Assembly: GCF_014217255.1 (NCBI RefSeq)
Contig: NZ_CP059404.1
Span: forward strand, 1,550,001-1,614,000
DNA: 64,000 bases
Direction of reading: 5' to 3'
DNA from: Corynebacterium incognita
Lineage (GTDB): Bacteria > Actinomycetota > Actinomycetes > Mycobacteriales > Mycobacteriaceae
The notes beneath the pieces are model-generated. The model was not told the origin of the DNA and ran no database searches. It saw only the letters and a program-made list of their open reading frames with translations. Both the position numbers and the translations under genes were made by a program. Of the stretch, positions 55,788 to 64,000 are shown in pieces (position 1 is the stretch's first letter; every line of letters begins with the position of its first letter).

Positions 55788-56093
55788 GTGGCGGGACAAA
55801 AGATCCGCATTCGGCTGAAGGCCTACGACCACGAGGCAATCGACGCTTCTGCAAAGAAGATCGTTGAGACCGTGACCCGTACGGGTGCTCGTGTTGTTGG
55901 TCCTGTGCCGTTGCCTACCGAGAAGAACGTATACGCCGTTATTCGTTCTCCGCACAAGTACAAGGATTCTCGCGAGCACTTCGAGATGCGCACTCACAAG
56001 CGTCTGATCGACATTCTCGACCCAACTCCGAAGACCGTTGACGCGCTCATGCGCATCGATCTTCCGGCAAGCGTCGACGTGAATATCCAGTAA
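55788..56093 (+). CDS. rpsJ: 30S ribosomal protein S10
   Basis: 101 residues from GTG 55788 (GAGGAAGAGG upstream): [20 protein letters not shown] and [20 protein letters not shown] are the family signature. S10 also serves as NusE in antitermination. First gene of the S10 operon, 54 bases before rplC. Confidence 0.98.
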   Translation: MAGQKIRIRLKAYDHEAIDASAKKIVETVTRTGARVVGPVPLPTEKNVYAVIRSPHKYKDSREHFEMRTHKRLIDILDPTPKTVDALMRIDLPASVDVNIQ

Positions 56094-56147
56094 GTGCCCT
56101 TAAATCAAGGGCACCAATACTATTAAAAGTTTGGTGGAGAACAAACA

Positions 56148-56804
56148 ATGAGTGAAAACGAGATCAAGGGCATTCTGGGCAAAAAGCTCGGCATGACCCA
56201 GGTCTTCGACGAGGAGAACCGCGTAGTACCGGTCACCGTCGTCGAGGCTGGGCCGTGTGTCGTGACCCAGATCCGCACCAAGGAAACCGATGGCTACAAC
56301 GCCATCCAGATCGCTTACGGCGAGATTGATCCCCGTAAGGCCAACAAGCCACAGGCCGGCCACTTCAAGAAGGCTGGCGTGACCCCGCGTCGCTACGTGG
56401 CTGAAATCCGCATGGACGACACCTCCGCATACGAGGTCGGCCAGGACGTCACCGTCGACGTCTTCGAGGGCATCACCTTCGTCGACGTCACCGGCACCAC
56501 CAAGGGCCACGGCTACGCCGGCGCAATGAAGCGCCACGGCTTCGCTGGCCAGGGTGCTGCACACGGTAACCAGGCTGCACACCGTCGCGTCGGTGGTATT
56601 GGTGGCGCTGCCACCCCAGGCCGCGTCTTCAAGGGTAAGCGCATGGCTGGCCGCATGGGCCAGGACCGCGTTACCACCCAGAACCTGAAGATTCAGAAGA
56701 TCGATGCCGAGTCCAACCTGCTGCTCATCAAGGGTGCTATCCCGGGTGCGCGCGGCGGCCTCGTCACCGTTAAGACCGCAGTGAAGGGCGGTGCACACGC
56801 ATGA
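56148..56804 (+). CDS. rplC: 50S ribosomal protein L3
   Basis: 218 residues, start [20 protein letters not shown]. The peptidyl-transferase loop region [20 protein letters not shown] and [18 protein letters not shown] are present. It overlaps rplD by four bases, so translation is coupled. Full length. Confidence 0.98.
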   Translation: MSENEIKGILGKKLGMTQVFDEENRVVPVTVVEAGPCVVTQIRTKETDGYNAIQIAYGEIDPRKANKPQAGHFKKAGVTPRRYVAEIRMDDTSAYEVGQDVTVDVFEGITFVDVTGTTKGHGYAGAMKRHGFAGQGAAHGNQAAHRRVGGIGGAATPGRVFKGKRMAGRMGQDRVTTQNLKIQKIDAESNLLLIKGAIPGARGGLVTVKTAVKGGAHA

Positions 56805-57472
56805 GCAACCTCAAGCTAGACGTCCAGACCGCTGACGGTAAGACCAACGGCTCTGTGGAGCTGCCTGCTGAGATTTTCGACCGTGAGGCATCTGTTGCAC
56901 TGATGCACCAGGTCGTTACCGCACAGCTGGCTTCTGCCCGCCAGGGCACCCACGCCACCAAGACCCGCGGCATGGTCGCGGGCGGTGGCCGTAAGCCGTT
57001 CCGTCAGAAGGGCACCGGTCGCGCCCGTCAGGGCTCGATCCGCGCGCCTCACTACACCGGCGGTGGCACCGTTCACGGTCCGCAGCCGCGTGACTACGCG
57101 CAGCGTACTCCTAAGAAGATGATCAAGGCTGCTCTGTTCGGCGCACTCACCAACCGTGCCCGCGCATCCCGCATCCACGTCATCGAGGAACTCGTTCCGG
57201 GGCAGAAGCCTTCCACCAAGTCCGCAAAGGCGTTCCTTGAGCGTCTGACCGACAACAAGTCGGTTCTGCTGGTCATTGGTCGCGAAGATCTGAACGCTCG
57301 CCGTAGCGCCAACAACCTGCCTAACGTCCACATCCTGGACGCAGGCCAGCTGAACACCTACGACGTCCTGAACGCTGACGACGTTGTGTTCTCTGCTGAG
57401 GCACTGCACACCTTCGTCAACCGCGTCGCCGGCGAGAACACCGCCGACGTCAAGGAGGAGAACAATGGCTAA
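56801..57472 (+). CDS. rplD: 50S ribosomal protein L4
   Basis: 223 residues. The exit-tunnel loop that carries macrolide-resistance changes in other bacteria reads [20 protein letters not shown], without visible alteration. In enteric bacteria L4 regulates the S10 operon; whether it does here is unknown. It overlaps both rplC (four bases) and rplW (eight bases). Confidence 0.97.
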   Translation: MSNLKLDVQTADGKTNGSVELPAEIFDREASVALMHQVVTAQLASARQGTHATKTRGMVAGGGRKPFRQKGTGRARQGSIRAPHYTGGGTVHGPQPRDYAQRTPKKMIKAALFGALTNRARASRIHVIEELVPGQKPSTKSAKAFLERLTDNKSVLLVIGREDLNARRSANNLPNVHILDAGQLNTYDVLNADDVVFSAEALHTFVNRVAGENTADVKEENNG

Positions 57473-57770
57473 GATTGCCAACCCGCGCGATATCATCATC
57501 GCTCCGGTCGTCTCCGAGAAGTCCTATGGCCTCATGGAGCAGAACGTCTACACGTTCTTCGTAGCCAAGGACTCCAACAAGACCCAGATTAAAGATGCCA
57601 TCGAGCAGATCTTCGGCGTGAAGGTTTCTTCCGTGAACACCGTCAACCGCGAGGGCAAGCGTAAGCGCACCCGCACCGGCTTCGGTAAGCGTAAGGACAC
57701 CAAGCGCGCGTATGTGACGCTCCGCGAGGGCAGCGACTCCATCGACATCTTCGGCGGCGCAACCGCCTAA
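57465..57770 (+). CDS. rplW: 50S ribosomal protein L23
   Basis: 101 residues from ATG 57465, which lies inside the end of rplD behind AAGGAGG. Landmarks are [20 protein letters not shown] and [21 protein letters not shown]23 forms the docking site for trigger factor and SRP at the tunnel exit. Confidence 0.97.
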   Translation: MAKIANPRDIIIAPVVSEKSYGLMEQNVYTFFVAKDSNKTQIKDAIEQIFGVKVSSVNTVNREGKRKRTRTGFGKRKDTKRAYVTLREGSDSIDIFGGATA

Positions 57771-57791
57771 GGTGACAGAAAAGGACACATT

Positions 57792-58628
57792 ATGGCTATT
57801 CGTAAGTACAAGCCGACAACTCCGGGTCGCCGCGCATCCTCTGTTTCCGAGTTCGACGAGCTGACTCGTTCGACTCCGGAAAAGAGCCTGCTGCGCCCGC
57901 TTCACAAGACCGGTGGCCGTAACGTACACGGTCACATCACCACCCGTCACAAGGGTGGCGGACACAAGCGCCGTTACCGCGTCATCGACTTCCGTCGTAA
58001 TGACAAGGACGGCATCCCCGCGAAGGTCGCTCACATCGAGTACGACCCGAACCGTACCGCTAATATCGCGCTGCTTCACTACGTGGACGGCGAGAAGCGC
58101 TACATCCTGGCTCCGAAGTCCCTCAAGCAGGGGATGATGCTGGAGGCCGGTCCGAATGCTGACATCAAGGTAGGCAACAACCTGCCGCTGCGCAACATCC
58201 CAACCGGTACCACCATCCACGCTGTCGAACTCAAGCCGGGCGCAGGCGCTAAGCTTGCTCGTTCCGCTGGTGCTTCCATCCAGCTGCTTGGTAAGGAAGG
58301 CAAGTACGCAATCCTGCGTATGCCGTCCTCCGAGATCCGCCGCGTAGACATTCGCTGCCGTGCAACGGTCGGCGAAGTCGGCAACGCTGAGCAGATGAAC
58401 ATCCGCTGGGGTAAGGCCGGTCGTATGCGCTGGAAGGGCGTCCGCCCGACCGTCCGTGGTGTCGTTATGAACCCGGTCGATCACCCACACGGTGGTGGTG
58501 AAGGTAAGACCTCCGGTGGTCGTCACCCGGTGTCCCCATGGGGCCAGAAGGAAGGCCGTACCCGCAACCCGAACCGTTACTCCAACAACATGATCGTGCG
58601 CCGTCGTCGTGCGAACAAGAAGCGCTAA
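57792..58628 (+). CDS. rplB: 50S ribosomal protein L2
   Basis: 278 residues, start [20 protein letters not shown]. The peptidyl-transferase-proximal loop [20 protein letters not shown] is intact, as are [20 protein letters not shown] and the basic tail ending RRANKKR. Full length and in the standard place. Confidence 0.98.
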   Translation: MAIRKYKPTTPGRRASSVSEFDELTRSTPEKSLLRPLHKTGGRNVHGHITTRHKGGGHKRRYRVIDFRRNDKDGIPAKVAHIEYDPNRTANIALLHYVDGEKRYILAPKSLKQGMMLEAGPNADIKVGNNLPLRNIPTGTTIHAVELKPGAGAKLARSAGASIQLLGKEGKYAILRMPSSEIRRVDIRCRATVGEVGNAEQMNIRWGKAGRMRWKGVRPTVRGVVMNPVDHPHGGGEGKTSGGRHPVSPWGQKEGRTRNPNRYSNNMIVRRRRANKKR

Positions 58629-58644
58629 GAGGAGGTAAGACGCT

Positions 58645-58923
58645 ATGCCACGCAGCCTGAAGAAAGGCCCGTTCGTTGATGAGCACCTCCTCAACAAGGT
58701 AGATGCACAGAACGAAAAGGGCACCAAGCAGGTCATCAAGACCTGGTCTCGCCGTTCGACCATTCTGCCGGACTTCATTGGCCACACTTTCGCCGTTCAC
58801 GACGGTCGTAAGCACGTGCCGGTGTTCATCGACGATTCGATGGTCGGCCACAAGCTGGGCGAGTTCGCTCCAACCAAGACCTTCAAGGGTCACGTTAAAG
58901 AAGACAAGAAGGGACGTCGATAA
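58645..58923 (+). CDS. rpsS: 30S ribosomal protein S19
   Basis: 92 residues, start [20 protein letters not shown], with [20 protein letters not shown] and the tail [20 protein letters not shown]-like ribosome-binding site (AAGAGGAGG) upstream. rplV starts three bases after its stop. Confidence 0.98.
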   Translation: MPRSLKKGPFVDEHLLNKVDAQNEKGTKQVIKTWSRRSTILPDFIGHTFAVHDGRKHVPVFIDDSMVGHKLGEFAPTKTFKGHVKEDKKGRR

Positions 58924-58926
58924 GCG

Positions 58927-59289
58927 ATGAGTGACACTATCACTTCCGCATCGGCCACTGCCCGATACGTTCGCGTCACCCCGATGAAGGCACGCCGAGT
59001 CATTGACCTGGTCCGCGGCAAGTCCGTGGCCGAGGCACTGGCCATCCTGAAGTACGCTCCGCAGGGCGCTTCCAAGCCAGTGGCTAAGGTTGTTGCTTCC
59101 GCAGCAGCTAACGCTGAAAACAACTTCGGCCTGGATCCGAAGACCCTGGTCATCTCCGAGGCTTACGCCAACGAGGGGCCGACCATGCGTCGTTTCCAGC
59201 CACGCGCTCAGGGCCGTGCTTTCATGATCCGCAAGCGCACCAGCCACATCACCGTGGTTGTTGAGAGCCAGAAGGAAGGTGCCAAGTAA
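58927..59289 (+). CDS. rplV: 50S ribosomal protein L22
   Basis: 120 residues. [20 protein letters not shown] and the tunnel-lining hairpin [20 protein letters not shown] are intact, with no duplication of the kind linked to macrolide resistance. Its stop overlaps the rpsC start by one base. Confidence 0.98.
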   Translation: MSDTITSASATARYVRVTPMKARRVIDLVRGKSVAEALAILKYAPQGASKPVAKVVASAAANAENNFGLDPKTLVISEAYANEGPTMRRFQPRAQGRAFMIRKRTSHITVVVESQKEGAK

Positions 59290-60038
59290 TGGGCCAGAAA
59301 ATCCATCCTCACGGCCTACGTCTGGGTATCACTTCCGACTGGAAGACCCACTGGTTTGCCGATAAGGACTACGCAAACTACGTAGCCGAAGACATCAAGA
59401 TCCGCGAATACCTGTCCAAGGGCCTCGACCGCGCCGGCATCGCCGACGTCGTTATCGAGCGCACCCGCGACCGCGTCCGCGTGGACATTCACACCGCCCG
59501 CCCGGGCATCGTGATTGGCCGCCGCGGTGCTGAGGCTGACCGCATCCGCCGCGAGCTCGAGAAGCTCACCGGCAAGATGGTCGCCCTCAACATCCTCGAG
59601 GTCAAGCAGGTTGACGCTAACGCAACCCTCGTTGCTCAGTCCATCGCTGAGCAGCTGGTTAACCGCGTGGCTTTCCGCCGCGCAATGCGCAAGGCTATCC
59701 AGGGCGCTATGCGCCAGCCGCAGGTGAAGGGCATCAAGGTCATTTGCTCTGGCCGCCTGGGCGGCGCAGAAATGTCCCGCACCGAGCGCTACCACGAGGG
59801 CCGCGTTCCGCTGCACACCCTTCGCGCCGAGATCGACTACGGCGTTGCCGAGGCCCACACCACCTTCGGACGCATTGGCGTCAAGGTGTGGATCTACAAG
59901 GGCGACGTTGTAGGCGGCCGTCGTGAGTCCGAAATCAACGCTCCGGCAGCAGGTCGTGGTGGCCGCGGTGACCGCAATGGTCGTCCGCGCCGCGGTGGCC
60001 AGCGTCGCCAGCGCGCACAGCAGAAGCAGGAGGGTTAA
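59289..60038 (+). CDS. rpsC: 30S ribosomal protein S3
   Basis: 249 residues, start [20 protein letters not shown]. The KH domain ([20 protein letters not shown]) and the mRNA-entry helicase region ([20 protein letters not shown]) are present. The C-terminus is an Arg/Gly-rich tail ([20 protein letters not shown]) of the kind usual in actinobacteria. Confidence 0.98.
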   Translation: MGQKIHPHGLRLGITSDWKTHWFADKDYANYVAEDIKIREYLSKGLDRAGIADVVIERTRDRVRVDIHTARPGIVIGRRGAEADRIRRELEKLTGKMVALNILEVKQVDANATLVAQSIAEQLVNRVAFRRAMRKAIQGAMRQPQVKGIKVICSGRLGGAEMSRTERYHEGRVPLHTLRAEIDYGVAEAHTTFGRIGVKVWIYKGDVVGGRRESEINAPAAGRGGRGDRNGRPRRGGQRRQRAQQKQEG

Positions 60039-60041
60039 TCC

Positions 60042-60458
60042 ATGCTGATTCCTAAGCGCGTTAAGTACCGTCGCCAGCACCGCCCATCCCGTAAGGGCAT
60101 GTCCAAGGGCGGCAACCGCATCAACTTCGGTGACTACGCAATCCAGGCTCTCGAGCCTGCTTACATCACCAACCGTCAGATTGAGTCCGCTCGTATTGCC
60201 ATCAACCGCCACGTCAAGCGTGGTGGCAAGGTGTGGATCAACATCTTCCCGGACCGTCCCCTGACCCAGAAGCCGCTCGGCGTGCGTATGGGTTCCGGTA
60301 AGGGCCCAGTGGAGAAGTGGGTGGCTAATGTTAAGCCAGGCCGTGTTCTCTTCGAAATGTCCTACCCGAACGAGGCTGTGGCTGTCGAGGCTCTGCGCCG
60401 CGCAGGCCAGAAGTTGCCTTGCAAGGTCCGCATCATCAAGAAGGAGGACCAGTTCTAA
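60042..60458 (+). CDS. rplP: 50S ribosomal protein L16
   Basis: 138 residues, start [40 protein letters not shown] and [20 protein letters not shown], near the A-site finger and the catalytic centre, are intact. The stop shares one base with the rpmC start. Confidence 0.98.
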   Translation: MLIPKRVKYRRQHRPSRKGMSKGGNRINFGDYAIQALEPAYITNRQIESARIAINRHVKRGGKVWINIFPDRPLTQKPLGVRMGSGKGPVEKWVANVKPGRVLFEMSYPNEAVAVEALRRAGQKLPCKVRIIKKEDQF

Positions 60459-60688
60459 TGGCTTCCGGTACCCCCGCCCATGAGTTCCGCGAGCTGGATA
60501 ACGCTGAGCTGAACAAGCGCCTGGCTGACGCCAAGGAAGAGCTGTTCAACCTGCGCTTCCAGCTGGCCACCGGTCAGTTGACCAACAACCGCCGCATCTC
60601 CACGGTCAAGCGCGACATTGCTCGCATCTACACCGTGCTGCGCGAGCGCGAGCTTGGTCTGTCCGTTGCTCCAGGAGCTGAGGCTTAA
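60458..60688 (+). CDS. rpmC: 50S ribosomal protein L29
   Basis: 76 residues from ATG 60458 (AAGGAGGACC upstream, within rplP). [20 protein letters not shown] and [20 protein letters not shown] are the family signature. rpsQ starts three bases after its stop. Confidence 0.97.
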   Translation: MASGTPAHEFRELDNAELNKRLADAKEELFNLRFQLATGQLTNNRRISTVKRDIARIYTVLRERELGLSVAPGAEA

Positions 60689-60691
60689 ACA

Positions 60692-61000
60692 ATGAGTGAG
60701 GCAAACGTGACTGAAACCCAGAAAGCACCGACTCCTAAGCAGGAGAAGGAAAAGGGCGCTCGCAAGGTTCGCACCGGCATCGTCGTCTCGGACAAGATGT
60801 CCAAGACCATCGTTGTCGAGCTTGAGGACCGCAAGCAGCACGCCCTGTACGGCAAGATCATGCGCTCCAACTCCAAGGTGAAGGCGCACGACGAGGAAGA
60901 GATTGCAGGTGTCGGCGACCGCGTACGCATCGCTGAGACCCGCCCGCTGTCCAAGGACAAGCACTTCCGTCTCGTTGAGATCGTAGAGAAGGCTAAGTAA
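60692..61000 (+). CDS. rpsQ: 30S ribosomal protein S17
   Basis: 102 residues: a charged 25-residue leader, then [40 protein letters not shown] and [17 protein letters not shown]. It is the last gene of the first ribosomal block and is followed by a strong terminator instead of rplN. Confidence 0.97.
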   Translation: MSEANVTETQKAPTPKQEKEKGARKVRTGIVVSDKMSKTIVVELEDRKQHALYGKIMRSNSKVKAHDEEEIAGVGDRVRIAETRPLSKDKHFRLVEIVEKAK

Positions 61001-61020
61001 TCATTTAGCCCCTCAACAGT

Positions 61021-61072
61021 CAAGGGCCGCTTCCGCTGGAACATTCCAGGGATGCGGCCCTTGTTGTCGTTT
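61021..61072 (+). terminator. Terminator after rpsQ
   Basis: CAAGGGCCGC (61021-61030) pairs with GCGGCCCTTG (61054-61063), with inner CTGGAA/TTCCAG pairing, followed by TTGTCGTTTTC. Confidence 0.9.
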
Positions 61073-61085
61073 TCTCTCGTTAAAT

Positions 61086-61358
61086 CTAGTACACCCCCTT
61101 GCAACCGCGAGTGTCACTGAAGGTGCACTGCGGTAGGCCGATGAGTGAGGAGCCCAGCGAAGAAAGCATGGGTGCAAAGGAGGCTGGGCCAGCGAGTCCA
61201 GGGATCCGCATCAGGGATCCGAAGACGACGTTGTTGAGCTCGCGGGAGGAGGTGGCCAGTGCGCCGTCTGCGGGAAGGGAGGTCTGCGTGCCGGCGGTGA
61301 CAGGGGCAAGGGCGGAAGACGCGATGGCTGTCACGGCGAGTAGTCGTAGGCGCTTCAT
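61086..61358 (-). CDS. Small secreted protein of unknown function
   Basis: 90 residues with a clear signal peptide (KRLRLLAVTAIASSALAP, likely cut after VTAG or nearby), a Ser/Gly/Leu-rich middle and a C-terminal pair of cysteines in QCTFSDTRGCKGVY that could form a disulfide. The family is not recognised. AAGGAG lies seven bases before the ATG. It lies downstream of, and probably with, the membrane protein gene at 61401-61898. Confidence 0.7.
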   Translation of the reverse strand: MKRLRLLAVTAIASSALAPVTAGTQTSLPADGALATSSRELNNVVFGSLMRIPGLAGPASFAPMLSSLGSSLIGLPQCTFSDTRGCKGVY

Positions 61359-61400
61359 GGGGTTCTCCTTGGGCAGCGGGTTTTGGCTGTTGCGAGTCCT

Positions 61401-61898
61401 TTAGCGGGTACGCAGCGGCGCCTGGAACACAGCAAGCACACCCGCGAGGCCCGCGAGCTCGATGCCGCTGCGGATAGCCAGTGCATTGACCATCTCCTGG
61501 GCGGGTAGCTCGGCATCAAACTGCCCCGTAGCCGTTCCATAACCCACGCCAACCAAGAAAGCCAGACCGGCGAACAGACCCAGGAGCCGCAGTGTGATAT
61601 TGCCACCCTCCGCCAAAGCGGCACCAATGAAGCGAGCGCCCATGCACGTCAGCAGGAAGAAGACGTAGATGTTGAGCACCTGCTCCGCAAGCGGCCAGGT
61701 GTAGAACTCCGGCAGCATGAGGTACGGGTCCGCCTGCGGTCCCCACATCAAGTGCCAGAAGACCGGTGCCATGACTGCGGTGATGATGGACACGCGGCGC
61801 AGCGCCGCCGCGTTCCGGGCCAAGTATGCTTCAGTGTTCGGCATGGCGGTGGGGACGAACTGCGGGGCAATGTAGGGCTGCTGGGCGTACATGGTCAT
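61401..61898 (-). CDS. Four-helix membrane protein of unknown function
   Basis: 165 residues. After a Gln/Pro/Tyr-rich start (MTMYAQQPYIAPQFVPTAMP) come about four membrane helices, e.g. ISIITAVMAPVFWHLMW-like (about 50-68), LNIYVFFLLTCMGARFIGAA, LGLFAGLAFLVGVGYGTATG and the C-terminal SGIELAGLAGVLAVF. ATG 61898 is favoured by AAGGAGAGACC directly upstream. No family is recognised. The gap to the secreted protein gene is 42 bases, so the two may form a unit. Confidence 0.7.
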   Translation of the reverse strand: MTMYAQQPYIAPQFVPTAMPNTEAYLARNAAALRRVSIITAVMAPVFWHLMWGPQADPYLMLPEFYTWPLAEQVLNIYVFFLLTCMGARFIGAALAEGGNITLRLLGLFAGLAFLVGVGYGTATGQFDAELPAQEMVNALAIRSGIELAGLAGVLAVFQAPLRTR

Positions 61899-62008
61899 GG
61901 TCTCTCCTTGAAAGTAAGTGTATTGCGCTCTTGTCACTTACTCTGATGCCCAGCATCCGCGCTTTGTTCCCGTGCGTTGCTGCGTCGAAAAGCGATAAAA
62001 ATGAACAG

Positions 62009-62055
62009 CCGCCAGGAGCGCGAGGACCTTGCTAAGGACTCCGCATTCCTGGCGG
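62009..62055. terminator. Hairpin, probable terminator
   Basis: CCGCCAGGA (62009-62017) pairs with TCCTGGCGG (62047-62055); the loop contains further pairing. It could end the minus-strand frame at 62075-62242. Confidence 0.5.
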
Positions 62056-62074
62056 GTTTGCTGTCGGCGCGACT

Positions 62075-62242
62075 TTATTCGAAATTCACTCCTTGGCGTT
62101 CAAGGAAGGTAGCGAGAGCTTCGGCGTAGTCGAAGCCCGCGGCGAAGGGGGCCCAGTACCTGGAGCCCTCGCAGGCGGCCTTGTGATCGGGGTTTGTGGT
62201 CAGGCCGCAGGCAAACGACTTAGACAGAGAGGAGCGCTGCAC
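62075..62242 (-). CDS. Small open frame, possible gene relic
   Basis: On the minus strand a frame of 55 residues from GTG 62242 ends LATFLERQGVNFE at TAA 62075. It contains FACGLTTNPDHKAACEGSRY and WAPFAAGFDYAEA. Codon use looks like that of a real gene, two cysteines are spaced as in small secreted proteins, and the frame stays open a little further upstream to a TAG, but there is no ribosome-binding site or signal peptide. It may be the end of a decayed gene. Confidence 0.35.
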   Translation of the reverse strand: MQRSSLSKSFACGLTTNPDHKAACEGSRYWAPFAAGFDYAEALATFLERQGVNFE

Positions 62243-62553
62243 GATTTCAAAGTGCAGTCGAGAGTCGGAGGGGGGACAGGCCCTCGAAATGAGAAGAGGC
62301 TAGAGGAGCAGGTGTTGGGCCGAGTGTGTTGGCCCAGGGATTTGGCGGATTACGCCTGCATATGGTTGAATATCGGGGTTGCCGTTGTAGGTCGGTAAGT
62401 GCGGTGCGTTCCGAACCAATCTTGCCGAGACCCTTCGACCGCGGCGCGTGCGCTGCAGGTTCGTCGACAAGCAATGGCGAATGTAAGACAAAGACCACGC
62501 GTGTCAGGGACGGAAATCTTGGCGCGCCCAATCCAGGTCAGGAGACCAAAGAA
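62243..62553 (+). promoter_or_regulatory. Gene-free leader of the rplN operon
   Basis: About 310 bases with no supportable gene. It must hold the promoter of rplN-rplX-rplE, which is cut off from the S10 operon by the rpsQ terminator and the minus-strand genes. AGGAG lies nine bases before rplN. I could not pick a convincing -10. Confidence 0.3.
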
Positions 62554-62922
62554 GTGATTCAGCAAGAATCTCGTCTGCGGGTTGCCGATAACTCCGGTGC
62601 ACGTGAAATCCTGTGCATCCGACCACTCGGCGGTTCCGTACGACGCTCTGCAGGCATTGGTGACATCATCGTCGCCTCTGTCAAGGAAGCTGTTCCAGGC
62701 GGCAACGTCAAGGAAGGCGAAATCATCAAGGCTGTTATCGTTCGCGCGAAGAAGAGCACCCGTCGTCCAGACGGCTCTTACATCTCCTTCGACGAGAACG
62801 CTGCCGTCATCATCAAGAACGACAACGAGCCACGTGGTACCCGTATCTTCGGCCCAGTTGCTCGTGAGCTGCGCGAAAAGGGCTTCATGAAGATCGTTTC
62901 CCTCGCGCCGGAGGTGATTTAA
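62554..62922 (+). CDS. rplN: 50S ribosomal protein L14
   Basis: 122 residues from GTG 62554: [40 protein letters not shown] and [20 protein letters not shown]. It starts the spc-type operon here. rplX begins directly after its stop with no gap. Confidence 0.98.
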   Translation: MIQQESRLRVADNSGAREILCIRPLGGSVRRSAGIGDIIVASVKEAVPGGNVKEGEIIKAVIVRAKKSTRRPDGSYISFDENAAVIIKNDNEPRGTRIFGPVARELREKGFMKIVSLAPEVI

Positions 62923-63237
62923 TTGAAGATCCATAAGGGCGACATGGTCGTTGTTATTTCGGGCCCGGACAAGGGCGCGAAGGGCAAGGTCATCGAGGCA
63001 TACCCGAAGCGTGAGAAGGTCCTCGTTGAGGGCGTTAACCGCATCAAGAAGCACGTAGCAAACTCCGCTAATGAGCGCGGCGCAGAGTCCGGCGGCATTG
63101 TGACCCAGGAAGCTCCGATCCACGTTTCTAACGTTGCGATCGTTGACTCCGAGGGCAACCCAACCCGCGTGGGCTACCGATTCGACGAGAACGGCAAGAA
63201 AGTCCGTATCGCGCGTAGCAACGGGAAGGACATCTAA
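62923..63237 (+). CDS. rplX: 50S ribosomal protein L24
   Basis: 104 residues. The start is a TTG immediately after the rplN stop, giving [20 protein letters not shown]; no other start fits the conserved N-terminus. The KOW motif and [20 protein letters not shown] are intact. rplE follows after two bases. Confidence 0.97.
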   Translation: MKIHKGDMVVVISGPDKGAKGKVIEAYPKREKVLVEGVNRIKKHVANSANERGAESGGIVTQEAPIHVSNVAIVDSEGNPTRVGYRFDENGKKVRIARSNGKDI

Positions 63238-63239
63238 CA

Positions 63240-63809
63240 ATGGCCGAGAATTACACCCCTCGTCTGAAGACTCGCTACCGCGAGGAAATCAAGACCAAGC
63301 TGAACGAAGAGTTTTCCTACGACAACGTGATGCAGATTCCTGGCGTCACCAAGATCGTCGTGAACATGGGCGTAGGCGACGCTGCTCGCGACTCCAAGCT
63401 CATCAATGGCGCACTCGAGGATCTGACCAGCATTACCGGTCAGAAGCCGCAGATTCGCCGTGCGCGCAAGTCCATCGCGAACTTCAAGCTTCGTGAGGGC
63501 ATGCCGATCGGCGCCCGCGTGACCCTGCGCGGCGACCGCATGTGGGAGTTCCTGGACCGCCTGCTGACCATCGCGCTGCCACGTATTCGTGACTTCCGCG
63601 GTCTGTCTGATCAGCAGTTCGACGGCCACGGCAACTACACCTTCGGCCTGTCCGAGCAGTCCATGTTCTACGAGATTGACATCGACAAGATGGATCGTCC
63701 TCGTGGTATGGACATCACCGTGGTGACCACCGCGACCAACGACGAAGAAGGCCGCGCTCTGCTGCGCGAGCTCGGCTTCCCGTTCAAGGACAAGAACTCC
63801 CAGAACTAG
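63240..63809 (+). CDS. rplE: 50S ribosomal protein L5
   Basis: 189 residues, start [60 protein letters not shown] and the C-terminal [20 protein letters not shown] are typical. L5 binds 5S rRNA. A terminator follows, so the operon stops here instead of continuing to rpsN/rpsH. Confidence 0.98.
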   Translation: MAENYTPRLKTRYREEIKTKLNEEFSYDNVMQIPGVTKIVVNMGVGDAARDSKLINGALEDLTSITGQKPQIRRARKSIANFKLREGMPIGARVTLRGDRMWEFLDRLLTIALPRIRDFRGLSDQQFDGHGNYTFGLSEQSMFYEIDIDKMDRPRGMDITVVTTATNDEEGRALLRELGFPFKDKNSQN

Positions 63810-63826
63810 TTTCTAGGCGTCCTGCA

Positions 63827-63866
63827 CCAAGGCCCCGCACCGTCATTGACGGCACGGGGCCTTTGG
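63827..63866 (+). terminator. Terminator after rplE
   Basis: CCAAGGCCCCG (63827-63837) pairs with CGGGGCCTTTGG (63855-63866) with a one-base bulge, around an inner CCGTC/GACGG hairpin. The remaining bases to 64000 show no gene. Confidence 0.8.
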
Positions 63867-64000
63867 CGATCTGTGGTGGTTGTTATGACAAAGGTCGGAA
63901 CCCAAAGTTCGGATAAGGTCCTTCGGGGCAGTGCAATCCGGTCTTTGGATCCCGACCGTTGGATAGGGGGCGTATCGGAGCTAGCGGCGGAGGATTCGCT

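Noticed and set aside
56801..59289. Macrolide-resistance changes in L4 or L22
   Set aside because: The tunnel loops of both proteins look complete, with no insertion or deletion.

Overview
This window is chromosomal DNA of an actinobacterium, almost certainly a Corynebacterium. The indicators are near-identity of RpoB, EF-Tu and EF-G to remembered corynebacterial sequences, the menaquinone block built around the mannosyltransferase mgtA (an order shared with Mycobacterium), a DUF3068 'PorA family' protein, and many apparently leaderless start codons. Most of the window is GC-rich housekeeping sequence. About 14.5 kb (roughly 27.8-42.5 kb) is visibly more AT-rich and looks like an inserted or fast-evolving island.

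Layout. 0-13 kb: the tail of an unknown gene, a DcuC-type carrier (-), then menC, a short UvrA-like ATPase, a one-pass Tyr/Gly-rich membrane protein, menD, a DUF3592 protein, mgtA and menG (+). Next come a convergent MenJ-like reductase (-) and a long-chain polyprenyl diphosphate synthase (+). Together these supply most of a menaquinone pathway plus one step of mannosylated glycolipid synthesis. 13-28 kb: tRNA-Tyr, -Thr, -Met and -Trp, secE-nusG-rplK-rplA, an AIM24-family gene (-), rplJ-rplL behind a leader with a hairpin, a DUF3068 gene, then rpoB-rpoC ending at a 20-bp-stem terminator.

28-42 kb: four genes for secreted subtilases (two in tandem, one further +, one -). Each has a signal peptide, a pro-region, a complete Asp/His/Ser triad with its oxyanion Asn, a long Thr/Glu/Val-rich stalk built on TVTET-like units, a single C-terminal membrane segment and a short tail. 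Wrecks of an IS3-family and an IS256-family transposase lie between them. The same TVTET motif follows the membrane segment of the small protein at 5.4-6.1 kb. This protease cluster is the most unusual feature of the window.

42.7-46.3 kb: a TPP riboswitch followed by ykoE-ykoD-ykoC (an ECF importer for thiamine or its hydroxymethylpyrimidine precursor) and a P-loop kinase-like gene. 46.5-51.5 kb: the str operon rpsL-rpsG-fusA-tuf. 51.6-55.2 kb: an unknown gene, then an Asp23/Gls24 envelope-stress operon of six genes (-). 55.8-63.8 kb: the S10-spc ribosomal protein operons, interrupted between rpsQ and rplN by a small secreted protein gene, a four-helix membrane protein gene and a possible gene relic.

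Reading was by eye. Family names rest on recognised motifs and gene order, not on searches. Start codons were chosen from Shine-Dalgarno or -10 spacing and family length.
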